From contig CAYZCE010000014.1 of assembly GCA_964476835.1 (NCBI GenBank), positions 1 through 49,910 on the forward strand: a DNA stretch of 49,910 nucleotides, read 5' to 3'. Shown here piece by piece: positions 8,833 to 16,376 of this stretch. Made by a program: the position numbers and the translations under genes. Position 1 is the first letter of the stretch. The number at the start of each line of letters is the position of its first letter. This DNA is from PALSA-926 sp964476835. GTDB lineage: Bacteria > Pseudomonadota > Alphaproteobacteria > Micavibrionales > UBA2020. Below the pieces are notes generated by a model. The model was given only the letters and a program-made list of their open reading frames with translations, was not told the DNA's origin and did no database searches.

Positions 8833-9201
8833 TCAGGCTTTATAAACGTAAGTCGTCTTCGCATCCAGCTTGGCGCTAGCGTCATGCGTCTGCACGACGG
8901 CGGCATCCGAAAAAAGATTCTTGATGCTTTCGCGCTGTGGCTTGGCTTGCGGCAGCAGCGCGATGGAGAGCGCGGCGGTCGCGGCGGCGGAGACGAGCAG
9001 CGACGGCACGTTGAACTTCGGCGGCGTATGATCGTTGGCGGTCAGGCCGATTTCGGTGGCGGCTGCGGCGACGGCGGCGCCGATGCTGATCACGACGGCC
9101 ACAGGCGCCGCGGTGAAGAAGGCGACGGTAATGGCAGCCACGGCGATGCCGGTGAAGGCGCTGTAGATGACGTTTTCGAGGATGTTGTTTTTGAATTTCA
9201 T
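8833..9201 (-). CDS. Small membrane protein with SAKLDAKTTYVY tail (paralogue B)
   Basis: 122-residue paralogue of the 8436 gene. The start is the ATG at 9201, 8 nt behind AAGGAG; the frame extends further but lacks another ribosome site. Layout: two Ala/Val-rich helices, polar loop (ANDHTPPKFN), third helix, then LLPQAKPQRESIK and SAKLDAKTTYVYKA at the C-terminus. It lies 40 nt upstream of paralogue A on the same strand, so it is probably cotranscribed and arose by tandem duplication. Function unknown. Confidence 0.82.
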   Translation of the reverse strand: MKFKNNILENVIYSAFTGIAVAAITVAFFTAAPVAVVISIGAAVAAAATEIGLTANDHTPPKFNVPSLLVSAAATAALSIALLPQAKPQRESIKNLFSDAAVVQTHDASAKLDAKTTYVYKA

Positions 9202-9316
9202 TTGAATTCTCCTTTTAAAACAGTCGATTAGGGCGCAGAGTCGCGCGGAACTGGAAACAGCATATAAATTTTCCATAGTTTCGTCAAGCAGAACCGGAAA
9301 CCATAATCTAATTTTG

Positions 9317-9345
9317 TTGCAATATCAGAGGAATCCGCCTATAAA
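9317..9345 (+). promoter_or_regulatory. rpsB-tsf promoter
   Basis: TTGCAA (9317-9322), exact 17-nt spacer, TATAAA (9340-9345). The predicted start near 9352 leaves a leader of about 115 nt before rpsB, long enough for the S2 autoregulation known for rpsB leaders elsewhere. I see no conserved leader structure that I can name. Confidence 0.65.
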
Positions 9346-9466
9346 CACGCCAGCAAAACTCCCGAATGGTTCGGGGGGTTGCGAATTCACAGGTGCGTTG
9401 TTTTTCGGTGTCTGGCGACAGATGCAAAGACGCTACCGAGGTAAAACCGAGAAAGGAACTACTGCT

Positions 9467-10237
9467 ATGACTATGCCCACTTTCACCATGCGCCAACTTC
9501 TTGAAGCCGGCGTCCACTTCGGCCACCACACCCGCCGTTGGAATCCCAAGATGAAGCCGTACCTGTTCGGCGAGCGCAACAAGATCCACATCATCAACCT
9601 CGAACTGACCGTTCCGATGCTCTACACCGCGCTCAAGGGCGTACGCGACGTCGCTGCCAACGGTGGCCGCGTCCTCTTCGTCGGCACCAAGCGCCAGGCG
9701 GCTGAGAAGATCGCCGAAACCGCGCAGCGTTGCGGCCAGTACTACGTGAACTACCGCTGGCTCGGCGGCATGCTGACCAACTGGGGCACCGTCAACAAGT
9801 CGATCAAGCGCCTGCGCGACATCGACGAGGCGCTGGCTTCCGACGAGATCAAGCACGGCCTGACCAAGAAGGAACAGATCCAGATGGCGCGCGAACGCGA
9901 GAAGCTTGAAAAGGCGCTCGGCGGCATCAAGAACATGGGCGGCCTGCCGGATGCGATGATCGTCATCGACACCAACAAGGAAGCCATCGCCATCCTCGAA
10001 GCGAAGAAGCTGGGCATCCCCGTCTTCGCAATCGTGGATTCCAACTGCGATCCCGACAGCGTCGACTTCGCCGTTCCCGGCAACGACGACGCGACCCGCG
10101 CGATCAACACCTACTGCGACCTTTTCGCCGAAGCGATCCTCGACGGCCTGCAGGCTGAAGTGACCGCCTCGGGCGCCGACGTCGGCGCGTCCGAAAACGT
10201 CGAAGACCTCGACGTGAAGGTCTCCGCCGCCGGTTAA
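9467..10237 (+). CDS. rpsB: 30S ribosomal protein S2
   Basis: Small-subunit ribosomal protein. The start at 9467 (MTMPTFTMRQLLEAGVHFGHHTRRWNPKMKPYLFG) lies 9 nt after AAAGGA; the frame is open further upstream without family similarity. 256 residues, normal length, with the conserved LGGMLTNWGTV and GIPVFAIVDSNCDPD segments. A strong hairpin separates it from tsf, its usual operon partner. Confidence 0.98.
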   Translation: MTMPTFTMRQLLEAGVHFGHHTRRWNPKMKPYLFGERNKIHIINLELTVPMLYTALKGVRDVAANGGRVLFVGTKRQAAEKIAETAQRCGQYYVNYRWLGGMLTNWGTVNKSIKRLRDIDEALASDEIKHGLTKKEQIQMAREREKLEKALGGIKNMGGLPDAMIVIDTNKEAIAILEAKKLGIPVFAIVDSNCDPDSVDFAVPGNDDATRAINTYCDLFAEAILDGLQAEVTASGADVGASENVEDLDVKVSAAG

Positions 10238-10263
10238 TCGGCCGCGGCTCTGATAGCGATATC

Positions 10264-10288
10264 CGGCCCCGGCGCACTGCCGGGGCCG
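10264..10288 (+). terminator. Hairpin between rpsB and tsf (no U tract)
   Basis: Perfect 9-bp stem CGGCCCCGG / CCGGGGCCG with a 7-nt loop. It is not followed by a T run, so it is more likely an RNA-stability or processing element, or a weak attenuator setting the S2:EF-Ts ratio, than a true terminator. Confidence 0.55.
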
Positions 10289-10313
10289 ACTTACAAACGA
10301 AAGGACACACGAC

Positions 10314-11237
10314 ATGACTGAGATCAGCGCATCCGCAGTGAAGGAACTCCGCGAAAAGAGCGGCGCCGGCATGATGGACTGCAAGAAGGCCCTCATCGAG
10401 AACAAGGGCGACATGGAAGCGGCGATGGACTACCTCCGCAAGAAGGGCCTCGCTTCCGCCGCCAAGAAATCCGGCCGCGCGGCCGCTGACGGCCTCGTTG
10501 GCGTCGCGGCGCAAGGCAACACCGCCGTGGCGGTCGAGCTGAACGCCGAAACCGACTTCGTCGCGCGCAACGAGCAGTTCCAAGGCTTTCTGGCGCAAGT
10601 CTCCGGCCTCGCGCTCAAGGGCAAGATCGACGACGTCGACGCGCTCAAGCAAGCCTCGCTCGGCGCCAAGACTGTCGAGGCGACCCTGACCGACCTCATC
10701 GCCACCATCGGCGAGAACATGACGCTCCGCCGCATCAAGCTGCTCTCCGTCGGCACGGGCGTTGTCGCGTCCTACGTCCACAACGTCATCGCGCCCAACG
10801 CGGGCAAGATCGGCGTGCTGGTCGCGCTGGAATCGACCGGCGACGCAGCCAAGCTGACCGCCCTCGGCCGCCAGATCGCGATGCACATCGCGGCGATGCG
10901 CCCTGAATCGCTCGACGTCGCGTCGCTCGACAAGGACCTCGTCGCGCGCGAGCGCAACCTGCACGCCGACAAGGCGAAGCAGAGCGGCAAGCCCGCCGAC
11001 ATCATCGAGAAGATGGTCGACGGCTCCATGCGCAAGTTCTACGAACAAGTCGTCCTGCTTGAGCAGGTCTTCGTGGTCGACGGCAAGAGCAAGATCTCGG
11101 CCGTCCTCGAAGCCGCTGCCAAGGACATCGGCGCGCCTGTCAAGCTGGTGAACTACGTCCGCTACGAAGTGGGCGAGGGCATCGAGAAGAAGGCCGACGA
11201 CTTCGCTTCCGAAGTCGCCAAGATGGCGAACGGCTGA
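10314..11237 (+). CDS. tsf: Elongation factor Ts
   Basis: Guanine-nucleotide exchange factor for EF-Tu. 307 residues. The N-terminal UBA-like domain has the classic KELREKSGAGMMDCKKAL, followed by the core with NAETDFVARNEQF. Ribosome site AAAGGA lies 8 nt upstream of the ATG. Directly downstream is a good intrinsic terminator, so rpsB-tsf forms its own transcription unit with limited read-through into pyrH. Confidence 0.98.
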   Translation: MTEISASAVKELREKSGAGMMDCKKALIENKGDMEAAMDYLRKKGLASAAKKSGRAAADGLVGVAAQGNTAVAVELNAETDFVARNEQFQGFLAQVSGLALKGKIDDVDALKQASLGAKTVEATLTDLIATIGENMTLRRIKLLSVGTGVVASYVHNVIAPNAGKIGVLVALESTGDAAKLTALGRQIAMHIAAMRPESLDVASLDKDLVARERNLHADKAKQSGKPADIIEKMVDGSMRKFYEQVVLLEQVFVVDGKSKISAVLEAAAKDIGAPVKLVNYVRYEVGEGIEKKADDFASEVAKMANG

Positions 11238-11244
11238 TGAAAAG

Positions 11245-11276
11245 CGCCCTCCCTTTGCGGGAGGGCGTTTTCTTTT
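11245..11276 (+). terminator. Intrinsic terminator after tsf
   Basis: Perfect 9-bp stem CGCCCTCCC / GGGAGGGCG (11245-11253 and 11259-11267) with a 5-nt loop, followed by TTTTCTTTT. It lies 15 nt before pyrH, so it probably attenuates rather than isolates the downstream genes. Confidence 0.85.
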
Positions 11277-11290
11277 AAGGGGGATGGAAC

Positions 11291-12031
11291 ATGACGAAAC
11301 CGCGGTACAAGCGCGTTCTTCTGAAGATATCGGGCGAAGCCCTGATGGGCGCGGGGGAATACGGCATTGAACCCGCGACCGTTAACCGCGTCGCCGCCGA
11401 CGTCAAGGACGCGGTCGACCTCGGCGTGCAGGTCTGCCTCGTGGTGGGCGGCGGCAACATCTTCCGCGGCGTGCAGGGCGCGACGCAGGGGATGGAACGC
11501 GGCGCCGCCGACTATATGGGCATGCTGGCGACCGTCATCAACTCCCTCGCGGTGCAAAACGCGCTCGAGCAGCAGGGCCTTGCCACCCGCGTCCTGTCGG
11601 CGATCCCGATGGCGACGGTGTGCGAGCCTTACATCCGCCGCCGCGCGTTGCACCACCTTGATAAGGGCCGTGTCGTGATCTTCGCGGCCGGCACCGGCAA
11701 CCCCTTCTTCACCACCGACACGGCGGCCGCGTTGCGCGCCTCCGAAATGGGCTGCGATGCGCTGCTCAAGGGCACCAAGGTCGACGGCGTCTACACCGCC
11801 GACCCCGCCAAGGTGCCGACGGCGAAGAAGATCGACAAGCTCACCTATCTCGAGGTCTTGGCGAAGGACCTCGGCGTCATGGACGCGGCGGCGGTATCGC
11901 TGGCGCGCGAAAACGCAATCCCGATCGTCGTGTTCTCCATCAAGAAGCCCGGCGCCTTCGCCGAGCTGATGAAGGGCCGCGGCGAATGCACTATTGTCTC
12001 CGAAGAAAAGAAAGAGGTTCAAAATGGCTGA
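11291..12031 (+). CDS. pyrH: UMP kinase
   Basis: Phosphorylates UMP to UDP in pyrimidine nucleotide synthesis; bacterial hexameric amino-acid-kinase fold. 246 residues. Visible: KRVLLKISGEALMG at the N-terminus, the glycine-rich VVGGGNIFRG, and GTGNPFFTTDTAAALRA (nucleotide binding). Ribosome site AGGGGGA precedes the ATG. Its last 8 nt overlap frr, the usual bacterial neighbour. Confidence 0.98.
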   Translation: MTKPRYKRVLLKISGEALMGAGEYGIEPATVNRVAADVKDAVDLGVQVCLVVGGGNIFRGVQGATQGMERGAADYMGMLATVINSLAVQNALEQQGLATRVLSAIPMATVCEPYIRRRALHHLDKGRVVIFAAGTGNPFFTTDTAAALRASEMGCDALLKGTKVDGVYTADPAKVPTAKKIDKLTYLEVLAKDLGVMDAAAVSLARENAIPIVVFSIKKPGAFAELMKGRGECTIVSEEKKEVQNG

Positions 12032-12572
12032 TGTCATCAATATGGGCGACTTCGATCGCCGCATGCAGGGCGCGTTCGACGTGCTCTCCAAGGAATTCCA
12101 GGGCCTGCGCACGGGTCGTGCCAGCGTCAACCTGCTCGACAACATCGTGGTCGAGGTTTACGGCAGCAAGATGCCGATCAACCAGGTCGCTTCCGTCTCC
12201 GCGCCTGAGCCGCGCCTGCTGACCGTGCAGGTCTGGGACGGCGCCAACACCAAGGCCGTCGAGAAGGCGATCGCTTCCGCCGGCCTCGGCCTCAACCCGC
12301 AGCCCGCGGGCACGCTGATCCGCGTGCCGCTGCCCGGCCTCACCGAAGAGCGCCGCGTGGAGCTGGTCAAGGTCGCCTCGAAATACGCCGAGCAAGCGAA
12401 GATCTCGGTGCGCAACGTGCGCCGCGAAGCGATGGAAGCCGTCAAGAAGGCGAAGCCGCCCGAAGACGAGCTGAAAAAGAACGAAGAAAAAATCCAGAAG
12501 ATGACCGACGGCTGGATCAAGAAGATCGACGACGCCGTCGCGCACAAAGAGACCGAAATCAAGCAGGTCTGA
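12024..12572 (+). CDS. frr: Ribosome recycling factor
   Basis: Splits post-termination ribosomes together with EF-G. 182 residues, normal length. The start is the ATG at 12024 (MADVINMGDFDRRM), inside the pyrH 3' end and preceded by AAAGAGG. Conserved: LRTGRASVNLLDNIVVEVYG, the LTVQVWD strand, and the C-terminal helix with KNEEKIQKMTDGWIKKID. uppS follows after 5 nt. Confidence 0.98.
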   Translation: MADVINMGDFDRRMQGAFDVLSKEFQGLRTGRASVNLLDNIVVEVYGSKMPINQVASVSAPEPRLLTVQVWDGANTKAVEKAIASAGLGLNPQPAGTLIRVPLPGLTEERRVELVKVASKYAEQAKISVRNVRREAMEAVKKAKPPEDELKKNEEKIQKMTDGWIKKIDDAVAHKETEIKQV

Positions 12573-12577
12573 CCCTC

Positions 12578-13303
12578 ATGACTTCTGCCCCCCGGCACGT
12601 TGCCATCATCATGGACGGAAACGGGCGCTGGGCTGAAGCGCGCGGCCTCGGCCGCGCGGAAGGGCACCGCAAGGGCGCGGAAGCGGCGCGTCAGGTGGTC
12701 GAGAACGCCAAGGCGCTCGGCATCGAGTTCCTGACGCTGTTCAGCTTCTCCTCCGAGAACTGGAACCGCCCGGCGGACGAGGTCGAAGACCTCATGAACT
12801 TGCTACGCTACTACCTCAAGAAGGAAACGGCGGAGCTGCACAAGGGCGGCGCGCGCATGCTGGTGATCGGCGACCGCGCACGGCTGGCGCCCGACATCGT
12901 CTCCCTTATCGACAACGCCGAGAGCCTGACGCACGACAATAAAAAGATCACCGTCATCATTGCGCTCTCCTACGGCGGCCGGCAGGATATCCTGTTTGCG
13001 GCCAAGGAACTGGCGCAGGCCGTGCAGACGGGCAAAGCCGACCTCGCGCGCCTCGACGAAGACGGTTTCGCGCAATACCTGATGACCGACGGCATCCCCG
13101 ATCCCGACCTGCTGATCCGCACGAGCGGGGAGAGCCGCATCAGCAACTTCCTGCTCTGGCAGTGCGCTTATGCCGAACTGTATTTCACCGACACGCTGTG
13201 GCCCGATTTCGGCCGCGCGCAGCTGGAAGCGGCGGTTGAATTCTACAACGGCCGCGAGCGCCGCTACGGCGGCCTGCCGCAAGCGGCAAGGACGCCCGCA
13301 TGA
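12578..13303 (+). CDS. uppS: Undecaprenyl diphosphate synthase (cis-prenyltransferase)
   Basis: Makes the C55 lipid carrier for peptidoglycan and O-antigen from FPP and IPP. 241 residues. Active-site IIMDGNGRWA (Asp13), the SSENWNRP motif, and the C-terminal IRTSGESRISNFLLWQ and ELYFTDTLWPDF are all present. Its stop overlaps the cdsA start (ATGA). Confidence 0.98.
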   Translation: MTSAPRHVAIIMDGNGRWAEARGLGRAEGHRKGAEAARQVVENAKALGIEFLTLFSFSSENWNRPADEVEDLMNLLRYYLKKETAELHKGGARMLVIGDRARLAPDIVSLIDNAESLTHDNKKITVIIALSYGGRQDILFAAKELAQAVQTGKADLARLDEDGFAQYLMTDGIPDPDLLIRTSGESRISNFLLWQCAYAELYFTDTLWPDFGRAQLEAAVEFYNGRERRYGGLPQAARTPA

Positions 13304-14001
13304 AAAAGAAGATACCCACAGCAGTCCCGAGCGGTCTCCGCGACCGCGTCAAAGGCGGCGCGATGTTCGGCGCGGTCGTGCTGGCCGGCCTATGGTTCGG
13401 CGGCGCGGCCTTTACGCTGCTCATGATGTTCACGGCCATCGTCGGCGTATTCGAATGGGGCCGCATGGTCATGCGCGACGTGCGCTGGCGCTGGCCATTC
13501 ATGTTGTTCGGCATGTTCTATATCGGCCTTTCCGTCGGCACGATGATCTGGCTGCGCGTGGTGACGCCTTACGGGCTTTACAACATGCTGACTCTGCTGT
13601 TCATCATCTGGGCCAGCGACGTTTCCGCGTATTTCACCGGCCGCACCTTCGGCGGGCCGAAGCTCGCGCCGCTCATCAGCCCCAAGAAGACGTGGAGTGG
13701 ATTCTGGGGCAGCAGCGTCGGCGCCGCGCTGGTCGCCGCTGCACTGGCCGCACCTGCGACGCTCGCGCATTTCGGCGTCGAGACGGTCGGCGGCCTGACA
13801 TGGAAGGGCTATGCGCTGATGGGTTTCGTGCTTGGCATGTTCGGGCAGGTGGGCGACCTCTCCATCTCCGTCGTCAAGCGCCGCTACGGCGTCAAGGACA
13901 CCGGCGCGCTGATCCCCGGCCACGGCGGCGTGCTGGACCGCATCGACGCGCTGCTGCTCGTCGCGCTGATCTTCGGCGGCATCGTGGTCGTCCTGAAATG
14001 A
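13300..14001 (+). CDS. cdsA: Phosphatidate cytidylyltransferase
   Basis: Integral membrane enzyme that makes CDP-diacylglycerol from phosphatidate and CTP. 233 residues with several hydrophobic helices and the C-terminal family signature (VKRRYGVKDTGALIPGHGG, then LDRIDAL). Somewhat shorter than E. coli CdsA (285), missing N-terminal helices, which is common in alphaproteobacteria. 4-nt overlaps join it to uppS and dxr. Confidence 0.95.
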   Translation: MKKKIPTAVPSGLRDRVKGGAMFGAVVLAGLWFGGAAFTLLMMFTAIVGVFEWGRMVMRDVRWRWPFMLFGMFYIGLSVGTMIWLRVVTPYGLYNMLTLLFIIWASDVSAYFTGRTFGGPKLAPLISPKKTWSGFWGSSVGAALVAAALAAPATLAHFGVETVGGLTWKGYALMGFVLGMFGQVGDLSISVVKRRYGVKDTGALIPGHGGVLDRIDALLLVALIFGGIVVVLK

Positions 14002-15134
14002 AATCCGTTTCGATCCTCGGCTCGACAGGCTCGATCGGGCGCAGCACCGTCGACTTGTTGCAGGGCGGCGATTTCACCGTCCGCGCGCTGACGGCCAACC
14101 GCAACGTCAAGCTGCTGGCCGAACAGGCGCGGGCGCTCAAGGCCGAGTATGCGGTGATCGCGGATGAGACGCTTTATGGCGAGTTGAAAGAGGCTCTCTC
14201 CGGCACCGCCACCCGCGTGGGTGCGGGCGAGCAGGCTGTCGTCGAGGCCGCAGGTTTACCGGCCGACTGGATCATGGCGGCCATCGTGGGCGCGGCTGGC
14301 GTCTCCTCGACCTTGCGGGCGATCGAGCAGGGGACGACGGTGGCGCTGGCCAACAAGGAATCGCTCGTCTGTGCCGGCCCCTTCATGATGGAGGCGGTAC
14401 GCAAGCACGGCACAACCCTGCTGCCGGTCGACAGCGAACACAACGCCATCTTCCAGGTCTTCAATCGCGATGGCGTCAAGCGCATCATCCTGACGGCCTC
14501 GGGCGGGCCGTTCCTGCGCAAGACGCGGGCGGAGCTGGCCGGCATCACGCCGGAACAGGCCGTGCGCCACCCCACCTGGGCCATGGGCGCCAAGATCTCG
14601 GTCGATAGCGCGACCATGATGAATAAATCCTTGGAGATCATTGAGGCGAGCTACCTTTTTAACCTGCCATCTGAGCAGATCGACGTGCTGATCCACCCGC
14701 AATCGATGGTTCATTCGATGGTCGAATATATCGACGGTTCCATCCTGTCCCAAATGGGCGCGCCGGATATGCGTACGCCTATCGCCCACACGCTGGCCTG
14801 GCCGAAGCGCATGAAAACAACGGGCGAGACACTGAATCTGACGAAGAACATTCAATTAACATTTGAACATATTGATACAAATCGCTTTTGTGCCGTAAAG
14901 ACGGTGCGCGACGTCCTGAAAACGGGCGGCGGGGCGCCGACGGTGTTTAACGCCGCCAACGAGGTCGCGGTCGCGGCCTTCCTCGGCCGCCAGCTTTCGT
15001 TCGCGGGGATCGAGGAGATCGTCGACCGCACGTTGGAACGGGCAGGGGCGGCGCGTGCCGGATCTCTGCAGGATGTTTTTGATATCGATGCCGACGCACG
15101 GCGTATTGCTTCCGCAGTGATTGCGGGAGTATAA
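13998..15134 (+). CDS. dxr: 1-deoxy-D-xylulose 5-phosphate reductoisomerase
   Basis: Second step of the MEP isoprenoid pathway; uses NADPH and a divalent metal. 378 residues. The start is the ATG at 13998, overlapping the cdsA stop as ATGA; the same frame is open far upstream through cdsA but that part is not coding. Visible: GSTGSIG (residues 7-13, NADPH), NKESLVCAG, the metal-site DSEHNAIFQ, and LIHPQSMVHSMVE. It feeds UppS, encoded two genes earlier. Confidence 0.97.
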   Translation: MKSVSILGSTGSIGRSTVDLLQGGDFTVRALTANRNVKLLAEQARALKAEYAVIADETLYGELKEALSGTATRVGAGEQAVVEAAGLPADWIMAAIVGAAGVSSTLRAIEQGTTVALANKESLVCAGPFMMEAVRKHGTTLLPVDSEHNAIFQVFNRDGVKRIILTASGGPFLRKTRAELAGITPEQAVRHPTWAMGAKISVDSATMMNKSLEIIEASYLFNLPSEQIDVLIHPQSMVHSMVEYIDGSILSQMGAPDMRTPIAHTLAWPKRMKTTGETLNLTKNIQLTFEHIDTNRFCAVKTVRDVLKTGGGAPTVFNAANEVAVAAFLGRQLSFAGIEEIVDRTLERAGAARAGSLQDVFDIDADARRIASAVIAGV

Positions 15135-15167
15135 GTGACGCACAACTAAAGACAAGGTATTGCCGAC

Positions 15168-16358
15168 ATGGAACTGCTGCATAAATTCCTCGCCGCGCCG
15201 ACGGATTTTCTGACAACCTACATCCTGCCCTTCGTGGTGGTGCTGAGCGTGCTGGTCTTCGTGCACGAGTGGGGGCATTTCATCGTCGCGCGCCTGTGCG
15301 GCGTGAAGGTGGAGACCTTCTCGATCGGCTTCGGCCCCGAGATTTTCGGGCGCACGGCCAAGAGCGGCACGCGCTGGAAGTTCAGCTGGATCCCGCTCGG
15401 CGGCTACGTCCAGATGTTCGGCGACAGCGACCCGGCGTCTTCCGGCCCGAATGAAGAGAAAAAGCGCAGCTATACGGCAGCTGAAAAGAAAGTCGCCTTC
15501 TACACCCAGCCCATCGCCGCGCGCGCGGCCATCGTGGTTGCGGGTCCTGCGATCAACTTCCTTTTCGCGCTGCTGATCCTGACGGGGCTGTACGCCATTC
15601 AGGGCCAGCCTTTCGTGCCGCCGATCGTGGCCAAGCTGGTCGTGGGCTCGCCGGCGGAGAAGGCGGGCATCCGCCCCGACGACAAGATTCTCGCGATGGA
15701 CGGCAAGCCGATGGAACGCTTCCAGGACATGGCGATGTACACCAGCATCCACCTCGATCAGGACATCGCCATCACGCTCGTGCGCTCGACGGGCAAGGAC
15801 AAGTGGAGCGATAAGCCCGTCATCGTGCATGCCAAGCCCGCGCTGGTCGACGAGACCGACCGCTTCGGCTTCAAGAGCCAGCGCGGCCGCCTCGGCATCA
15901 TCGGCCCCAAGGATCCGCTCGGCATCAAGAAGCACACGCCGGTTTCCGCTTTCGTCGCGGCGGCGGGCAGCATTTGGGAAATCTCGTCCAATACGCTCAA
16001 GGCCATCGGCCAGATGATCACCGGCACCCGCAGCGCCGAGGAACTCGGCGGCATCCTGCGCATCGGCGCCTATGCGGGCGACTTCGCCCAGCAGGGCGTG
16101 GTCGCGCTCATCACCTTCGCCGCGCTCCTGTCGGTCAACCTTGGCCTTATCAACCTGCTGCCGGTGCCCATGCTGGACGGCGGGCACTTGGCTTTTTATG
16201 CTATGGAAACTGTCAAGGGCAAGCCCTTGGGCGACCGGGTGCAGGAATATGCATTAAGGGTTGGCTTGGTCTTTTTACTTGGTATTATGTTGTTCGCCAC
16301 ATGGAACGACCTGGTTCAACTCAAGGTGATCGACTACGTCAAGTCGCTCATCTCCTAA
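15168..16358 (+). CDS. rseP: RIP metalloprotease RseP (site-2 protease)
   Basis: Inner-membrane zinc protease that cleaves transmembrane segments of anti-sigma factors and leftover signal peptides. 396 residues. HEWGHF (His33, Glu34, His37) in the first helix, one PDZ domain (VVGSPAEKAGIRPDDKILAMDG) where E. coli RseP has two, and NLLPVPMLDGGHL as the third zinc-ligand motif. The ribosome site is weak (AAGG, about 12 nt away). Its place between dxr and bamA is the standard proteobacterial order. Confidence 0.96.
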   Translation: MELLHKFLAAPTDFLTTYILPFVVVLSVLVFVHEWGHFIVARLCGVKVETFSIGFGPEIFGRTAKSGTRWKFSWIPLGGYVQMFGDSDPASSGPNEEKKRSYTAAEKKVAFYTQPIAARAAIVVAGPAINFLFALLILTGLYAIQGQPFVPPIVAKLVVGSPAEKAGIRPDDKILAMDGKPMERFQDMAMYTSIHLDQDIAITLVRSTGKDKWSDKPVIVHAKPALVDETDRFGFKSQRGRLGIIGPKDPLGIKKHTPVSAFVAAAGSIWEISSNTLKAIGQMITGTRSAEELGGILRIGAYAGDFAQQGVVALITFAALLSVNLGLINLLPVPMLDGGHLAFYAMETVKGKPLGDRVQEYALRVGLVFLLGIMLFATWNDLVQLKVIDYVKSLIS

Positions 16359-16376
16359 CGCCCGATTGCAGATACA

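Noticed and set aside
8931..8960. GC-rich short repeats in the small membrane-protein genes as a CRISPR or tandem array
   Set aside because: The similarity between 8436-8792 and 8833-9201 is protein-level paralogy; there are no regular spacers or exact repeats.
9202..9466. tRNA or riboswitch in the 265-nt gap before rpsB
   Set aside because: No cloverleaf, no conserved T-loop sequence and no recognisable aptamer; only the promoter and a leader are supported.
13170..13997. In-frame upstream extension of dxr through cdsA
   Set aside because: The extension is Arg/His-rich nonsense in the cdsA region. The ATGA overlap at 13998 and the GSTGSIG motif fix the real start.
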